A DNA stretch of 64,000 nucleotides, from the NCBI GenBank assembly GCA_027919835.1, contig JANVFP010000005.1:1550001-1614000 (forward strand), given 5' to 3'. The DNA is from Lentinula raphanica (lineage: Eukaryota; Basidiomycota; Agaricomycetes; Agaricales; Omphalotaceae). The notes beneath the pieces are model-generated. The model was not told the DNA's origin. It worked only from the letters and a program-made list of their open reading frames with translations, and made no database searches. Shown here in pieces: positions 1 through 9,924 of the stretch. The position numbers were made by a program, and so were the translations under genes. Positions within the stretch are counted from its first letter, which is position 1. Each line of letters starts with the position of its first letter.

Positions 1-508
1 GAGCGACGTTCAACTGGATGACCGCGCGCCATGATGCTCGCTCAGCTTTGAAAGCTTTTGGTGAATTGATCAACTGAAAATCTGATTTGCGAGAATCAAT
101 AAGACCGTCTGTATTGTCAATCCAGATTTCACTTGCTCTTCAAGGTTGTAGTCTTCCCTGAGGAATGAACGTTGACGTTGAGATTTCGATAAGCGTTTGT
201 TCCTGGATGGTAAACGTGAAAAAGATACCTGATTCGCTTTGACCTAGCAGTTGACAAGGTTGAGCTCGAGAAGGCAAACAAAATACAACATTGGACAACA
301 CACCTAACAACAACACTCTAACCGGATTCTCTTTCTTCTCTGCTAGACGCTGAGCATTTATCTCCTCGTCAATGCGATCGGATATTTCCTTTGCCTTTCT
401 CTCTTCAAAAAGTCTATGTTCTCGTTCGGCTGGTGTTTCGTTGGGTGGAGGGGCAATAGCGAGGGTTAGAGGATCTTCATCTTCCGAAACAGCACTGCGA
501 CGATGCAT
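1..508 (-). CDS. Heterotrimeric G protein alpha subunit, 5' part
   Basis: Only the N-terminal part is in the window; the gene continues off the left edge. The first exon (508-304) encodes 68 residues, including an acidic/proline stretch (SEDEDPLTLAIAPPPNETP) and a long charged helix. This is the N-terminal insertion known from basidiomycete G-alpha proteins. The P-loop then has to be assembled across three introns: exon 2 at 243-229, exon 3 at 157-137, exon 4 from 81. Splicing gives LLLGQSESGKTTTLKNFQL followed by SPKAFKAERASWRAVIQLN, which matches the G1 box and the following helix of G-alpha. The protein would bind GTP at the plasma membrane and relay signals from seven-helix receptors. The N-terminus MHRRS lacks the MGxxxS myristoylation start, so membrane attachment may differ or a further upstream exon exists. 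Family assignment is firm; the subclass is not determined. Confidence 0.93.
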
Positions 509-2344
509 GGTGAAGGTAAGGAGAGAGATGAATCAAGGGAAGGGAAGGAGAGGCATGGGGTAAAATAACCCAAGCTGAATTGTCTTTTTAAAACGGCCCT
601 CCAACATCAACCTTCACGGCACAAGCGAAAAGAAGCACAGTACGTAAGCTACTTATTTGATTGTTGGCTTGTGCGCAGAATGACAACTTTACACATCCTG
701 TGGGATCTCCATACAGTGTACTACCGCCGACGTTGTTTTCAACTCCTTCTGCACTCCTTCATCGCTGTTTTTTCTCCTGCTTCTGAACCCCCTTGTTCAG
801 TTTTTGTTAGTTTTCGTTCCGGATTCCGGGTCTGGCGTCTTGAATGCAAGACTGGGAGTTAAGCTGAGTTAAGGTGGCCAGAATTTCAATGCGGTTACCC
901 ATCTTGTCCACAAGTGTTTGTATCATCAATTGACAATTCCACATCTCATCTCAGCCTCAGCGCCACTGTCCCACCAAACACACCTTTAATTCCTCTCTCT
1001 TATGGTTACAGGATATTCGGTAAACACTCTGAAGCCGCCATAGCGCGACCAATTCGGAGTATTCTAAATCGCATCCTCCGACAGTGCTAGTCGGATAGCA
1101 TACTCCGAGTATGTTGCGAAGTATGTCTTCCTGCTAAGTAAAGATAGGCGCTAATTCGAAGACCAGACTCTAGATTGTGCTTTATCCACCATGGACGGCC
1201 CACGGTAACTTGTAAGTAACGTCAGTCTACTGAAGTTCTTGCACGAGCCTTGGGAACAGAATCAGATTGTTCCGCCTCGCATCACACAGAATCATGAAAA
1301 ACTCGTCGAACAGTCCGGGATGTCAATGTTCTTTCGTCAAGATCAACATCTTGTGCGAACTCACTTTGCAGGTATCTATTCTGGAGTCTGCACACCCATC
1401 GACGACCCACAACTGATGCCCAATATCACCAGGATCCCGACGTTCCCATTGACTGAAACACGTACTCCTGAAATCGTAAGTTATAACTCTATCTAGGCTC
1501 TCTGTTGATATACTGAACTCAAGTGAGCTTTAAAGAATAACCTAGATCAACGTGACATGAGATCACACTTCTTTCATTTCGGGAGGGATGAATGTCGGGT
1601 CCTTGAGCATTGAATATTGAAGCTTCAAGTTGAAGCTTGACGTCGTACAGCGTTCCGAATACCTAGGAATGCGGATTGTCAGGCAAGCGGGTACTCATCC
1701 AGACTCTTGCCTACTCAAGACTACTCAAGATGGTCTCTAAATTCCGACTCTTTCTCCGGAATTCAGCCCTATGGCAGTGGCGGTTCCACACAGGTCCCAC
1801 ACGCGAACGAACCTGCGCTCAGCGCTCAGCTTCCGTCTGTTCGCTCAACGCCGGTGCGACGCACAACTCGGTGTAACTATAACACGCCGACACCCTGACC
1901 ACTATGTAAATTTCCCTGTGTGGCCAGGTGTGGCAGGGCGTAGCTTGACAATTAGCAAGTACATAACCAAATGACTAGGCTGTCTTATGATATCACAGTG
2001 ACACAGTAACCGTCAGGCGTTCAGTTGAATACATAGTTCTTGAACTAGTTCTGAGTCCAATGAGGTCCAATGACCCTGCTTTTCTATGTGTGGACAATGG
2101 CCATTCTTTCGAGTTTCGAGTTTCAACAGACAAGTTTTAGCACATTACGATTGTCATGAGGACTGACTGTAGTCTGTCACTACGGCGTCCGCGTCAGAGG
2201 CTATCTCTCGGTCAAGAGCACGCCTGTAACAATTGACGTGTGTACATACAGTATACTGTTGTCCCTATGCACATGAATACATGATACCAAAAAATATAGA
2301 ACACGCAGTCCGAAGGGATCGACTAGTCCGAGTCGGTGAATATA
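509..2344. other. Long gene-free interval
   Basis: About 1.8 kb between the G-alpha start and the 3' end of the chromodomain gene. Short open frames exist on both strands (for example 1239-1496 plus), but none shows a recognisable motif or convincing splice structure. A small stem of TCCGAC/GTCGGA lies near 1077-1095, and a near-palindrome CATACTCCGAGTATG sits at about 1101-1115. The G-alpha promoter presumably lies within the first several hundred bases. Confidence 0.5.
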
Positions 2345-5300
2345 TCAGAAAAATCCTGGAACCTGAACATTTCCGATGTGACCCATTCGAACTACATACA
2401 GCAGTCACGTCAGTAAAGGGACTTCGTAATTTTATTGCCAAGTCACTTACACCACCGTCATTTGTCTGAAGACCTTTCTCTTCGCTCCCCGTGATAACAA
2501 CAAACCGTCTGAACTCCTCCCTGAAACCCTTGCTGATCTGCAAGCGACCCAAGTTCTCAATGATCTCTCGCCTCATCACATCTTCCCATTCCTCCTCCGG
2601 GACATTACCACAGAGCCGCACAAATTCTTTGACGCAGTAATCCAGCGTCTCAGAGCGATCGCGGACATCGTTGTCAAATAGTTCATGAATCCACGATGTC
2701 AAGTGGTCGTCATAGTCAGTCGGCGAGGAAGCTGCTTCCAGATCATCGTAACGCTGCTCGGGATCCTCGTTCGTTCGAGAACGACCTTCTTGACAAAGTG
2801 TCGAACCTCCTTTTGGACGTCGAGACTCAGCCGGTCGTAATGGTGGCGCACCCACGATAGAAATCATCTCATTGTCTATTGCCTCTAGGAGCCATTCGTA
2901 AGTGAACCCATTACAGGTGCACGGTACGAGAGCTGTATCGTCTACAACTATGTCAACGCCCCCTTCGACAGCACGGCGATCCAATGTATGTTTGGATGCA
3001 CTACATGCTATTCGTTTGAGGATGACGTCTTCCCTATTGCTGTATGCAATCGAGACAGCCATACCAATGACAGCGGGAAGGATATAGCAAGCCCAGACTT
3101 CGTGCGACGCTACTTGAAGGACCCGTTCATGTACACCGAGCGGATCTGTCAGGAGAGCATTTGGTGTACAGGTCATGATCCCGCCTAGAAGGAGTGCGAG
3201 TTATAGGAGACGGGCCCATGGTACCAAATAAGGAGGCATACCTATAGACCAGATTTCTTGTATAGTGTTTGGGCCGGCATAATTTATACTGTCGCTCGAT
3301 CCATAAACAAAGAAACTGATATCGTTTTTTGCTCGATAAGCTGAGAGGCCAGGTAGATCTTTGACATGTTTTAGGCATGAGTCCGACGGACTCAAACACT
3401 CGGCATGCACAAACATTACTCGCAACGTTGGATCCAAGTTCGAGCCCAGAATGCCTTTATCGATTGTACTAGCATACCCCTTCAGAAGTGTTGATAACAG
3501 CTGCCCCTCGATTCTGGAAACAGGAGATGAGCAAGGAGCTTCTTCGCCAATCGGAGGCCATAAGGCGAATGGGGACTTGAGGCCCGGCGCACTGAGATAG
3601 GAATGTAACGGTTCTGGAATTTCCGGCATCAGTACATCGTAACGCTTTGACGCTTGGGTCGCTATCGTGTCCGAATGCGAAGAAATTTCACTATAACACT
3701 GTAATATTAGTGCATGAATCGGTTGACAAAAGTGGGAGGGGAAAAGTAACCTTTCTGTAATAGGTAATTTTCTGCTCTGTCTGCGATCGATACTGGGAGG
3801 ATGGCCAACAACATCGTCTGAAGCTGACGTGGTGGGGATAGAAGGCGGATCCTGTGCGGGGCCCACCTTCGCTTTCGTCTGAGGAGGGGGTTTCAGGGGA
3901 GCATTAGCTTTCTTCTTGAAACTGAGCCCATGTAAGAGAGGTGCTTTCTGTGGATGGGACTGCAATGCTTTGACATCCCTTTCCAATATACCAGGTGCGG
4001 AGACAGTACTCTCTGTTGTTAAATTATGTGGAATGTGTGATTTGCACCGAGGAGAGGTCGGAGAAGCTGTCGATTGACCTGTAGACGGTCCAGGTGTTGG
4101 CTTTGCTTCCTTGAGACGTGGAAAAGATGCTCTCTTATTGACGCGTTTTGTTTCTGCACCAGGTATGAAGACAGTACTGTCTGTTGTTGAATTATGTGGA
4201 ATTTGGGTTTTGCACCTAGGAGAGGTCGGAGAAGCTGTCGATTGATCTGTAGACGGTCCAGGTGTCTGAGATCCCTTGAGACGTGGCAAAGATGTTTTCT
4301 TTTTTACACGTTTCATTTCCGCTGGTGCAGAAAGATCCCACTTTTTTGAATTATTTGAGGATGTGGTGACTGGCGTTGTTGAGGGCTGATCATTAGATGT
4401 GGGTGTGTTCTCTTCAGTAACCGTGATCTAGAAATACAGCGAGGTGAAATATCACACTCACAATTCTGGGTTTAGATCGTTTCCGTTTCCCTTGCGTCGA
4501 AGGACCCTATGACAACGACTGTTTCAGTAACGACTATGAGATGCAAGTATACAATGATTACATCTGCATCTGAAGAAGAATCAGACTTGATGCTTGTGGC
4601 TAACGCCTTGACCTTCAGGGCTCGTTTCATCGTGACCATGATAGGTACGTCCGAATCAGACGAAGAATCTACTCCTTGAGTCTGTTCTTGCAACTTTGGT
4701 TCGCGATTCAAACCCTTTTCCTGATGGGATGCGTTAGTCAGAGAAAAGTGTCACAGCTACCCAACATACTTTTTTGATTTGAATTGACGAGGATGAGCTT
4801 TGCGTGTCTTGTTTCGATACAGTCGATCTAGAACTTGTAGTCGCTTTGTCGATGATTGAAGTCTTTGTCTGCGAAGGAGTGATTGGACACAATGCAACTT
4901 GAAGAAAGTAGGATCGTCAATGACCTGTTTGTTCTTTCTCTCTTTTCTCTCTTTTCCCTTTTCCGTCTCCACCTTCACTTGAACTTTTTTCGTCGAAGCC
5001 TCTGAATTCAATCCCGGATGATCCTGAGCAAAGGATTTTCGTTCCTGCTCTATGTTGCACCGTCAGATAGAGAATGAAGGTAGGTAATCTAGACGACGTA
5101 CTAATCCAGGCCTCAGAGGGATAGCACTCATAGCCAATAGGATGGTAATCATCATCGGGACCGATTTCTGACCAGAACGATCTGAGCAAACGGCCACAAT
5201 TTGAGAGGTTGTCCGCAGGTTCCCATCTAATACGACGTGTCAATCCTCCATAGCAATGGCCCTGAAGACATAGCTTACGTCGCCTCGTCATAACCATGCC

Positions 5301-5622
5301 ACTGGAGCGTGAAGTCGTTTAGAATTATACGATCAAGGATGATTTCCAAACCTCGACGTTAGCATTACCTTCACAAGATATTTCTGGCATGAGATGATGA
5401 AATTAGTTGACAGTTGAGCGACATAAGCAGAGATAGATCATACCCAGTCTGCAGTTTCGTCGTCAACTTTTGCTGCTTTGAAATATTCTACATGGAAGTT
5501 GTTGTTTGTTTTCAGGGATTGGGCGAACCAATAGCAAAGCAAAGACATTTACCAACTTCGTAGGTCTCCTCATCGGAATCTTCGACCTCGATGCGAGATT
5601 TCTTTTTAGCACTTGAGCCCAT
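2345..5622 (-). CDS. Chromodomain protein with long low-complexity middle and unassigned C-terminal region
   Basis: The start ATG at 5622 opens MGSSAKKKSRIEVEDSDEE. Short exons then assemble a chromodomain: YEVEYFKAAKVDDETADW, KYLVKWHGYDEA, TWEPADNLSNC. The aromatic positions (Y, W of VKW, Y of HGY) and the TWEP motif match methyl-lysine readers of the HP1/Chp1 type. A basic Lys/Arg-rich stretch, Ser/Asp-rich stretches and a duplicated Ser/Thr/Pro segment (3991-4326) follow. A folded C-terminal region contains RVMFVHAECLSP, FFVYGSSDS and LHRRAVE-like helices. It joins the last large exon through an intron placed near 3192-3247. I stop the CDS at 2345 after a GTAAGT intron near 2355-2445; a read-through end further left is possible. 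Splice phase near 4770 did not resolve (a run of six A bases), so a frameshift or missed exon is possible. It likely acts on heterochromatin; Chp1 kinship is only a guess. Confidence 0.78.
3991..4326 (-). repeat. Two-copy 168-bp in-frame tandem repeat inside the chromodomain gene
   Basis: The segment from CCAGGTGCGGAGACAG (3991) recurs at 4159 as CCAGGTATGAAGACAG and stays highly similar for 168 bp. One unit is 56 codons, so the frame is kept. Each unit encodes a Lys/Arg patch (KRVxKxxSxPRLK), TPGPST, QSTASPTSPRCK and IPHN. The second copy differs by scattered substitutions and a small indel. Confidence 0.85.
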
Positions 5623-6379
5623 TGCGATGAGATGATTATCGGTGTTGACGAAAGGAACAAAGATAAGTTCTAACTTAGGGTTAGATTAGGGGTTACAGTG
5701 CGCATGGACCCAGATAGGCGCCCATCGACGCGTGCTCAAGCGCTCACTGCTTTAAAGTTTATGGCATACTATGCTGCCACAAGCCACCAGAGCCGCATAT
5801 ATCTTCAAATACTCGTGGCTTACCCCAATGGCTTGAACATTCGTCGAGAAGTTGCTATGTCTCTCTTAATGAACGCGTACTCTCGTCTTCTCCATTAAGT
5901 GTCGCATGAACAGTATCGGAACCGTTGAGGTTCGCGGGTTCTGAGCGTTACTACGGTCAAGCCTTTGGCACGCGCTCGGTCTTCAAGGAGAACGACACGG
6001 ATATCAGCGGATGTGTTATGAGTTGTAGAGCTGTTGGTGTAGTCACAAAGGGTACAACAAGGAACCGGTACTACTTAAACTAGAGCACTGCCAGCGGAAA
6101 TATGGGAACAACTTCAAAAATACTGTCGGGTTCGGAGATAGATTATTCATAGAACCTGTTTTCAAGGCTTTGAGGGTGCTAATTTGAACTTGAGGAGGAC
6201 TGAACAATGAGCGCTGGATATCATTGAAACATGATAACATACGCCGAGCATGAGACCTCAAGCTCGTATCGCACTCGGGCTTTCAGGGCACTAAAAGCAA
6301 GTAAAGCGCAGTTTAGGATTGGGGACTGGATGATAGTAGGCCCTTGGCTGAACTAGGCTGATGGACTGATTCCCCTGCA
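5623..6379. other. Gene-free interval
   Basis: Upstream region of the chromodomain gene plus about 600 bp of sequence without a supportable gene. A plus frame at 5698-5898 begins with MRMDPDRRPSTRAQAL, which is reminiscent of the end of a protein kinase domain, but nothing around it continues the domain. Confidence 0.4.
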
Positions 6380-7288
6380 GTTACTGCGGAAGTAGTGTAG
6401 TAACCTGTACAAAGTTCATCCGCGAATCTGCTTTAGATGAGTCAGGCCCTTCCCGCCTTCCCGCAGCTTGAGAGGGTGGTATCGCGCCTGTGGTAGTGAG
6501 GTAGTAAGCAAAAATCACCGAGAGGACAGCGAAAGCGAGACTGGCAACACGTTCAATGACATACAACTTGGAGAAGATGACGCGTCCTTGTGCCGAAGTA
6601 CCGAGGAAAAAAAGCCTTGAAAAATATCCATACCATGCTGAGAGACCGTGAATCTGTGACGATCTCGGAATATTTGCAGCAAATAAAATGACCGGTGTGG
6701 CTTGTCGGGATGCCCGTAACCTGAACGGTGAACCTGAAATTGAGCAAAGAACTACCTTTACGGGCTAGAACGAGCGATAGTATGTTAATGTTGATTGTGT
6801 TCCGTTCTGTAGATCATAGCGGCGAGATTGACGCTGAATATGTGGTCCAAGTTCTAGTACATAGAGATTTCTATTCAATATGTCTGGTTGTGTAGCTGGG
6901 CTGGCTCAAGCCTGTTTTGAACTGGCTCATGAATGCCAGTAGGGAACCAATGCGAATGAGTTGAATTCCAAAATTTGGTGAGACCGCGAGTCGTCCTCCG
7001 AGTCCGAGGTATTGTAGGTACCGACATACAACACCATAGGAACGCGCCCCACCTGCCCCGCAACTGTTTCCAACTAACGCCCAGAATCAGAAAGACCGTG
7101 AGGACATACTTGATAAAGCGCATAGTAATGGACGCGGTGAAAAGCAAACAGCATTTGGTTTTCAGGATCCAGGGACCACCGTAGTAGTGAGTGATAGCAC
7201 ATGCTGACGAAGTTGGTACATTTCCAAAGGTCTCCAAATTAATATACAGTTGCACAACAGAGTTCAGGAAACTCAAACCGATCATCAT
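6380..7288 (-). CDS. Possible multi-pass membrane protein, unidentified
   Basis: Open segments on the minus strand look like exons of one membrane protein, but I could not build the complete splice model. The 5' segment from ATG 7288 reads MMIGLSFLNSVVQLYINLE and ends near SITMRF. A GTATGT donor there would join to a downstream frame containing YGVVCRYLQYLGLGG and IQLIRIGSLLAFMSQF. The 3' segment, after an acceptor near 6740, is open for about 115 codons and contains RVIFSKLYVIERVASLAF, VLSVIFAYYLTTTG and a polar tail ending VTTLLPQ. Several hydrophobic helices are therefore likely. It lies tail-side of the mitochondrial coiled-coil gene with almost no spacing. No family is recognised, and it may be a decayed gene. 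Confidence 0.35.
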
Positions 7289-8008
7289 GTACGCTTGTTT
7301 GCTTTCGCCTGAACATCTCCTGCTGCATCCGCAACTTTCTCAGCTCCCGCTTTCTTGGCATCCTCTGCAGTGCTCTTTCCCCATCCAAGCCAACTGAACC
7401 ATCCCGCCTTAGCTTGTTCCTTCTTCTCCTCCACACCACTCTTTGCCTCCCCATACTTCTGATCCACCGATGCCCTCGCTTCGTTATACAGATTCTCCGT
7501 TGAACTTTTGGCATTTGAAAGGCTTTTCGACGCACTTGTCTTGTATTCATCGAATTTGGCTTGGGCATCGTTAGCTGCCTGCTTCGCGCGTGCTTCCGCG
7601 TCGTTGATGGTTTTGTCCGCAGAAGCTTTCGCTTCGTCAAATTTCAGCTGACCCTGCCTGTATGCATCTTCAATGCGTGCTTTACCTGCACTACCGGCTT
7701 CCCGCGCCTTCTGTACGGCCTCCTCCTCGTCCTTCTTGGCCTTCGCCTCCAGCCTAGCGGCTTCATCTGGATTAGAGTAGTACCAGTATGCACCAGCTCC
7801 CGCTGCTGCTACAAGAGTCCCGATGAGCAGTCCATTGTTGGATTTTGGTTGGGGAACTTCGGTGGAATAAGCTCGAAGTCGCTTCGGCTGTAAATTCGTC
7901 AAAATCACCTCGTTCTTTGCGATGAAGCAGATAATGAAATACCTTTGTCAAGACAGGAGCCCGAGCAGAAGAAAGCTTTGCAGCACGAATAGCTTGAGAG
8001 CGAAACAT
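7285..8008 (-). CDS. Mitochondrial, membrane-anchored alanine-rich coiled-coil protein
   Basis: The ATG at 8008 starts MFRSQAIRAAKLSSARAPV, a typical positively charged mitochondrial presequence. One intron (7942-7888) joins LTK to PKRLRAYSTEV; RAYSTE resembles a processing site. A short hydrophobic helix follows (LLIGTLVAAAGAGAYWYY). The remaining ~170 residues are Ala/Lys/Glu-rich with 11-residue-like periodicity (ARAKQAANDAQAKFDEY), as in LEA or apolipoprotein-like amphipathic helices, with a tryptophan patch WFSWLGWGKS near the end. The likely location is the inner membrane, with the helical part in the intermembrane space or matrix. A role in membrane shaping or protection is inference only; no enzyme motif is visible. 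Confidence 0.75.
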
Positions 8009-8154
8009 AGTACGATGAGAAAACGTCTGATAATTTTGGGCTTTTATAACACGCGACCTCAGTGAGGTTTTCGCATGACGTCGGTGACGTAGTGGCAACA
8101 CAAGCGCCCTTACTGTGGCGTCCTCCGCCTAATCATTCAAGTCCATAATGATAT

Positions 8155-8263
8155 TCGAGAGAGGCAGTCAAAAAATACAGCATTACCACGAAAACCACAG
8201 AGGTACATATACTTGTACAAGACTCTCTTTTCTCTACTGCTTGACCTTGCCAATCACAGCGTT
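8155..8263. repeat. 109-bp direct repeat, copy A (duplicate of the OSM1 3' end)
   Basis: Base-for-base identical to 9816-9924. Read on the minus strand it contains the last codons of the fumarate reductase (NAVIGKVKQ and stop) and about 79 bp of its 3' flank. Copy A is detached from the gene and lies between the coiled-coil gene promoter and the PPR pseudogene. Confidence 0.95.
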
Positions 8264-8454
8264 GAATCGTCCTATAGCCCGTTTGCCGTGGGAAAAGTGT
8301 CAAAAATTGCCCTATTTGGTTTCATTAAAAATTGCCTCTTTTGGATCTTTTTCACCAAATTGGGAATGGAATCCTCAGTCACGCTTTCTCTATTCACGTG
8401 TTATAGAGCGCTCTAGCACAGCCACAACTCTCATCCGATTTCTTCTTCGTTCAG

Positions 8455-9715
8455 ACCGTGAACTTCAATGCAAGTGCATACGATAACAGGCGAATTCTGA
8501 GCACTGCAGTTATAATACAGGAAGCCACCAAAGAGTACAAAAACCTCTCATTCTCTGAACAAGACCTTGCAACGTTCTACGAAGATATTCTTGCTCATCC
8601 AATTTCTGCAAATCCTGTCGATACTGATACAGGTAACAGATGACAAGACCGGAACCAATCCCGAGTTAACTGCATCAACAACCAGAACAACTTCTGATGA
8701 ACAGTATCACACTGATCTGAGTGTTCTGGAGGATGTCCATCAACGATTGGGATATTCGGCATTGATTCGGATGGAACAGGGACTACGGCGACGGGACTAC
8801 TGTCTCACCGTGTTGTGAATCGACTAGACCACTTCTTGGCAGAGCTCGAGCGGAAGGCCCAAAGGATCAATCAGGCTATCTTCATCAATTCTTTGTCTTC
8901 CACTGTCACTTCTCCAACGAACGAGTCGCCTTATGATGGCTCGAGCTTGCTTCGATTACCTGTCCCTCTTCTCTCAACATCAGAATGGGAAGCTCTTGTT
9001 AGGACTGGCGTCCATGATCGGGATGCAGGCGTTGTTGAAGAAGTATTCAGATTGATGAAAGTGAGCCAATTCTCTCCGGTTGACTGACATTTTATCCTTT
9101 CCTTTCTCATTTCACTACTTACATTCACTTCTTTCCTAGCGCTGCAACCTTCCAGTCCCAGAATACCAATTGAACACACTTCTTCAGCTGTACATCGAGG
9201 CCAGGGACGTTACAATGTTTGAAATGTGTCTGGAGAAATTCATTGATGGTTCGTCTTAGTTCATCGTTGTTTCGATGCGATGTCAATAAATGATGTCGAT
9301 GTACAAAGTTTGTTGACACGTCTTCCAACATAGGCTCCGTTCCAACATCTATGCAATGCCATCTCCACATAAATCTTCACCTGTCCTGCACACCACAAAA
9401 TATCATCCCTTTATCTGCATTGGACGTCCTACACGCTTACGAAACGAAGGGTATCCCCGCCCCAATGAAGATGTACAGTAAAGTGACAGGGAGGATGTTC
9501 GCTACTGGGTCATCTAGCCACAATGATGAAAGCCTCTTGCTTTCAGACCCTTCCTCATTTTCATTTGCAAAATACACATTGCCAGCCCTTGCACACGCCA
9601 ATCCTGGGATCTTTTCTCTCACATGTGTTATGTTGCTCATCCAAATCCTGACGTGTTCCTCTATACACAAATGATCAGAGCCTGTGCTTACCCTCATACC
9701 CCAAATTCAAGTTTT
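8455..9715 (+). pseudogene. Decayed, truncated PPR-type gene copy
   Basis: Fragments in shifting frames read like one helical-repeat protein: FSEQDLATFYEDILAHPIS; then, after a 5-nt length change, TSDEQYHTDLSVLEDVHQRL; then, in another frame, VVNRLDHFLAELERKAQ up to VVEEVFRLMK. A normal intron follows (about 9061-9140), then RCNLPVPEYQLNTLLQLYIE, a second intron and ALDVLHAYETKGIPAPMKMY. The last recognisable piece, again out of frame, is WDLFSHMCYVAHPNPDVFLY followed by TQMIRACAYPHTPN, the classical pentatricopeptide pattern. The sequence is cut off near 9715. At least three frame breaks and the missing 3' part make function unlikely. An intact parent would be a mitochondrial RNA-binding protein. 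The segment lies entirely between the two 109-bp repeats. Confidence 0.65.
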
Positions 9716-9780
9716 TTTATTCCAGCTGCGACTATAAAGCTTCTTACATGTGTATATAATGTCATTCCGGACGAGTATAT

Positions 9781-9802
9781 GCCACGCGCGAAGCGCGATG
9801 GC
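9781..9802. other. GC-rich hairpin at the pseudogene/repeat junction
   Basis: GCCACGCGCGAAGCGCGATGGC can fold as GCC and CGCGC paired with GCGCG and GGC around a GAA loop, with one A/A mismatch. It sits 14 bp before repeat copy B, just after the truncated end of the PPR fragment. Confidence 0.6.
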
Positions 9803-9815
9803 CCACTTCCGCACG

Positions 9816-9924
9816 TCGAGAGAGGCAGTCAAAAAATACAGCATTACCACGAAAACCACAGAGGTACATATACTTGTACAAGACTCTCTTTTCTCTACTG
9901 CTTGACCTTGCCAATCACAGCGTT
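9816..9924. repeat. 109-bp direct repeat, copy B (at the OSM1 3' end)
   Basis: Identical to 8155-8263. This copy is in place: its right-hand 30 bp are the last ten codons and stop of the fumarate reductase gene, and the rest is that gene's 3' flank. Confidence 0.95.

Noticed and set aside
1239..1496. 85-codon plus frame in the G-alpha upstream region
   Set aside because: No motif, no splice signals that extend it, and it lies where a promoter is expected.
5698..5898. Plus frame beginning MRMDPDRRPSTRAQAL, resembling the last part of a kinase domain
   Set aside because: No other kinase motif upstream or downstream; a single weak resemblance is not enough.
7561..7893. 110-codon plus frame opposite the mitochondrial coiled-coil gene
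   Set aside because: Antisense shadow of an Ala/Lys/Glu-rich coding region.
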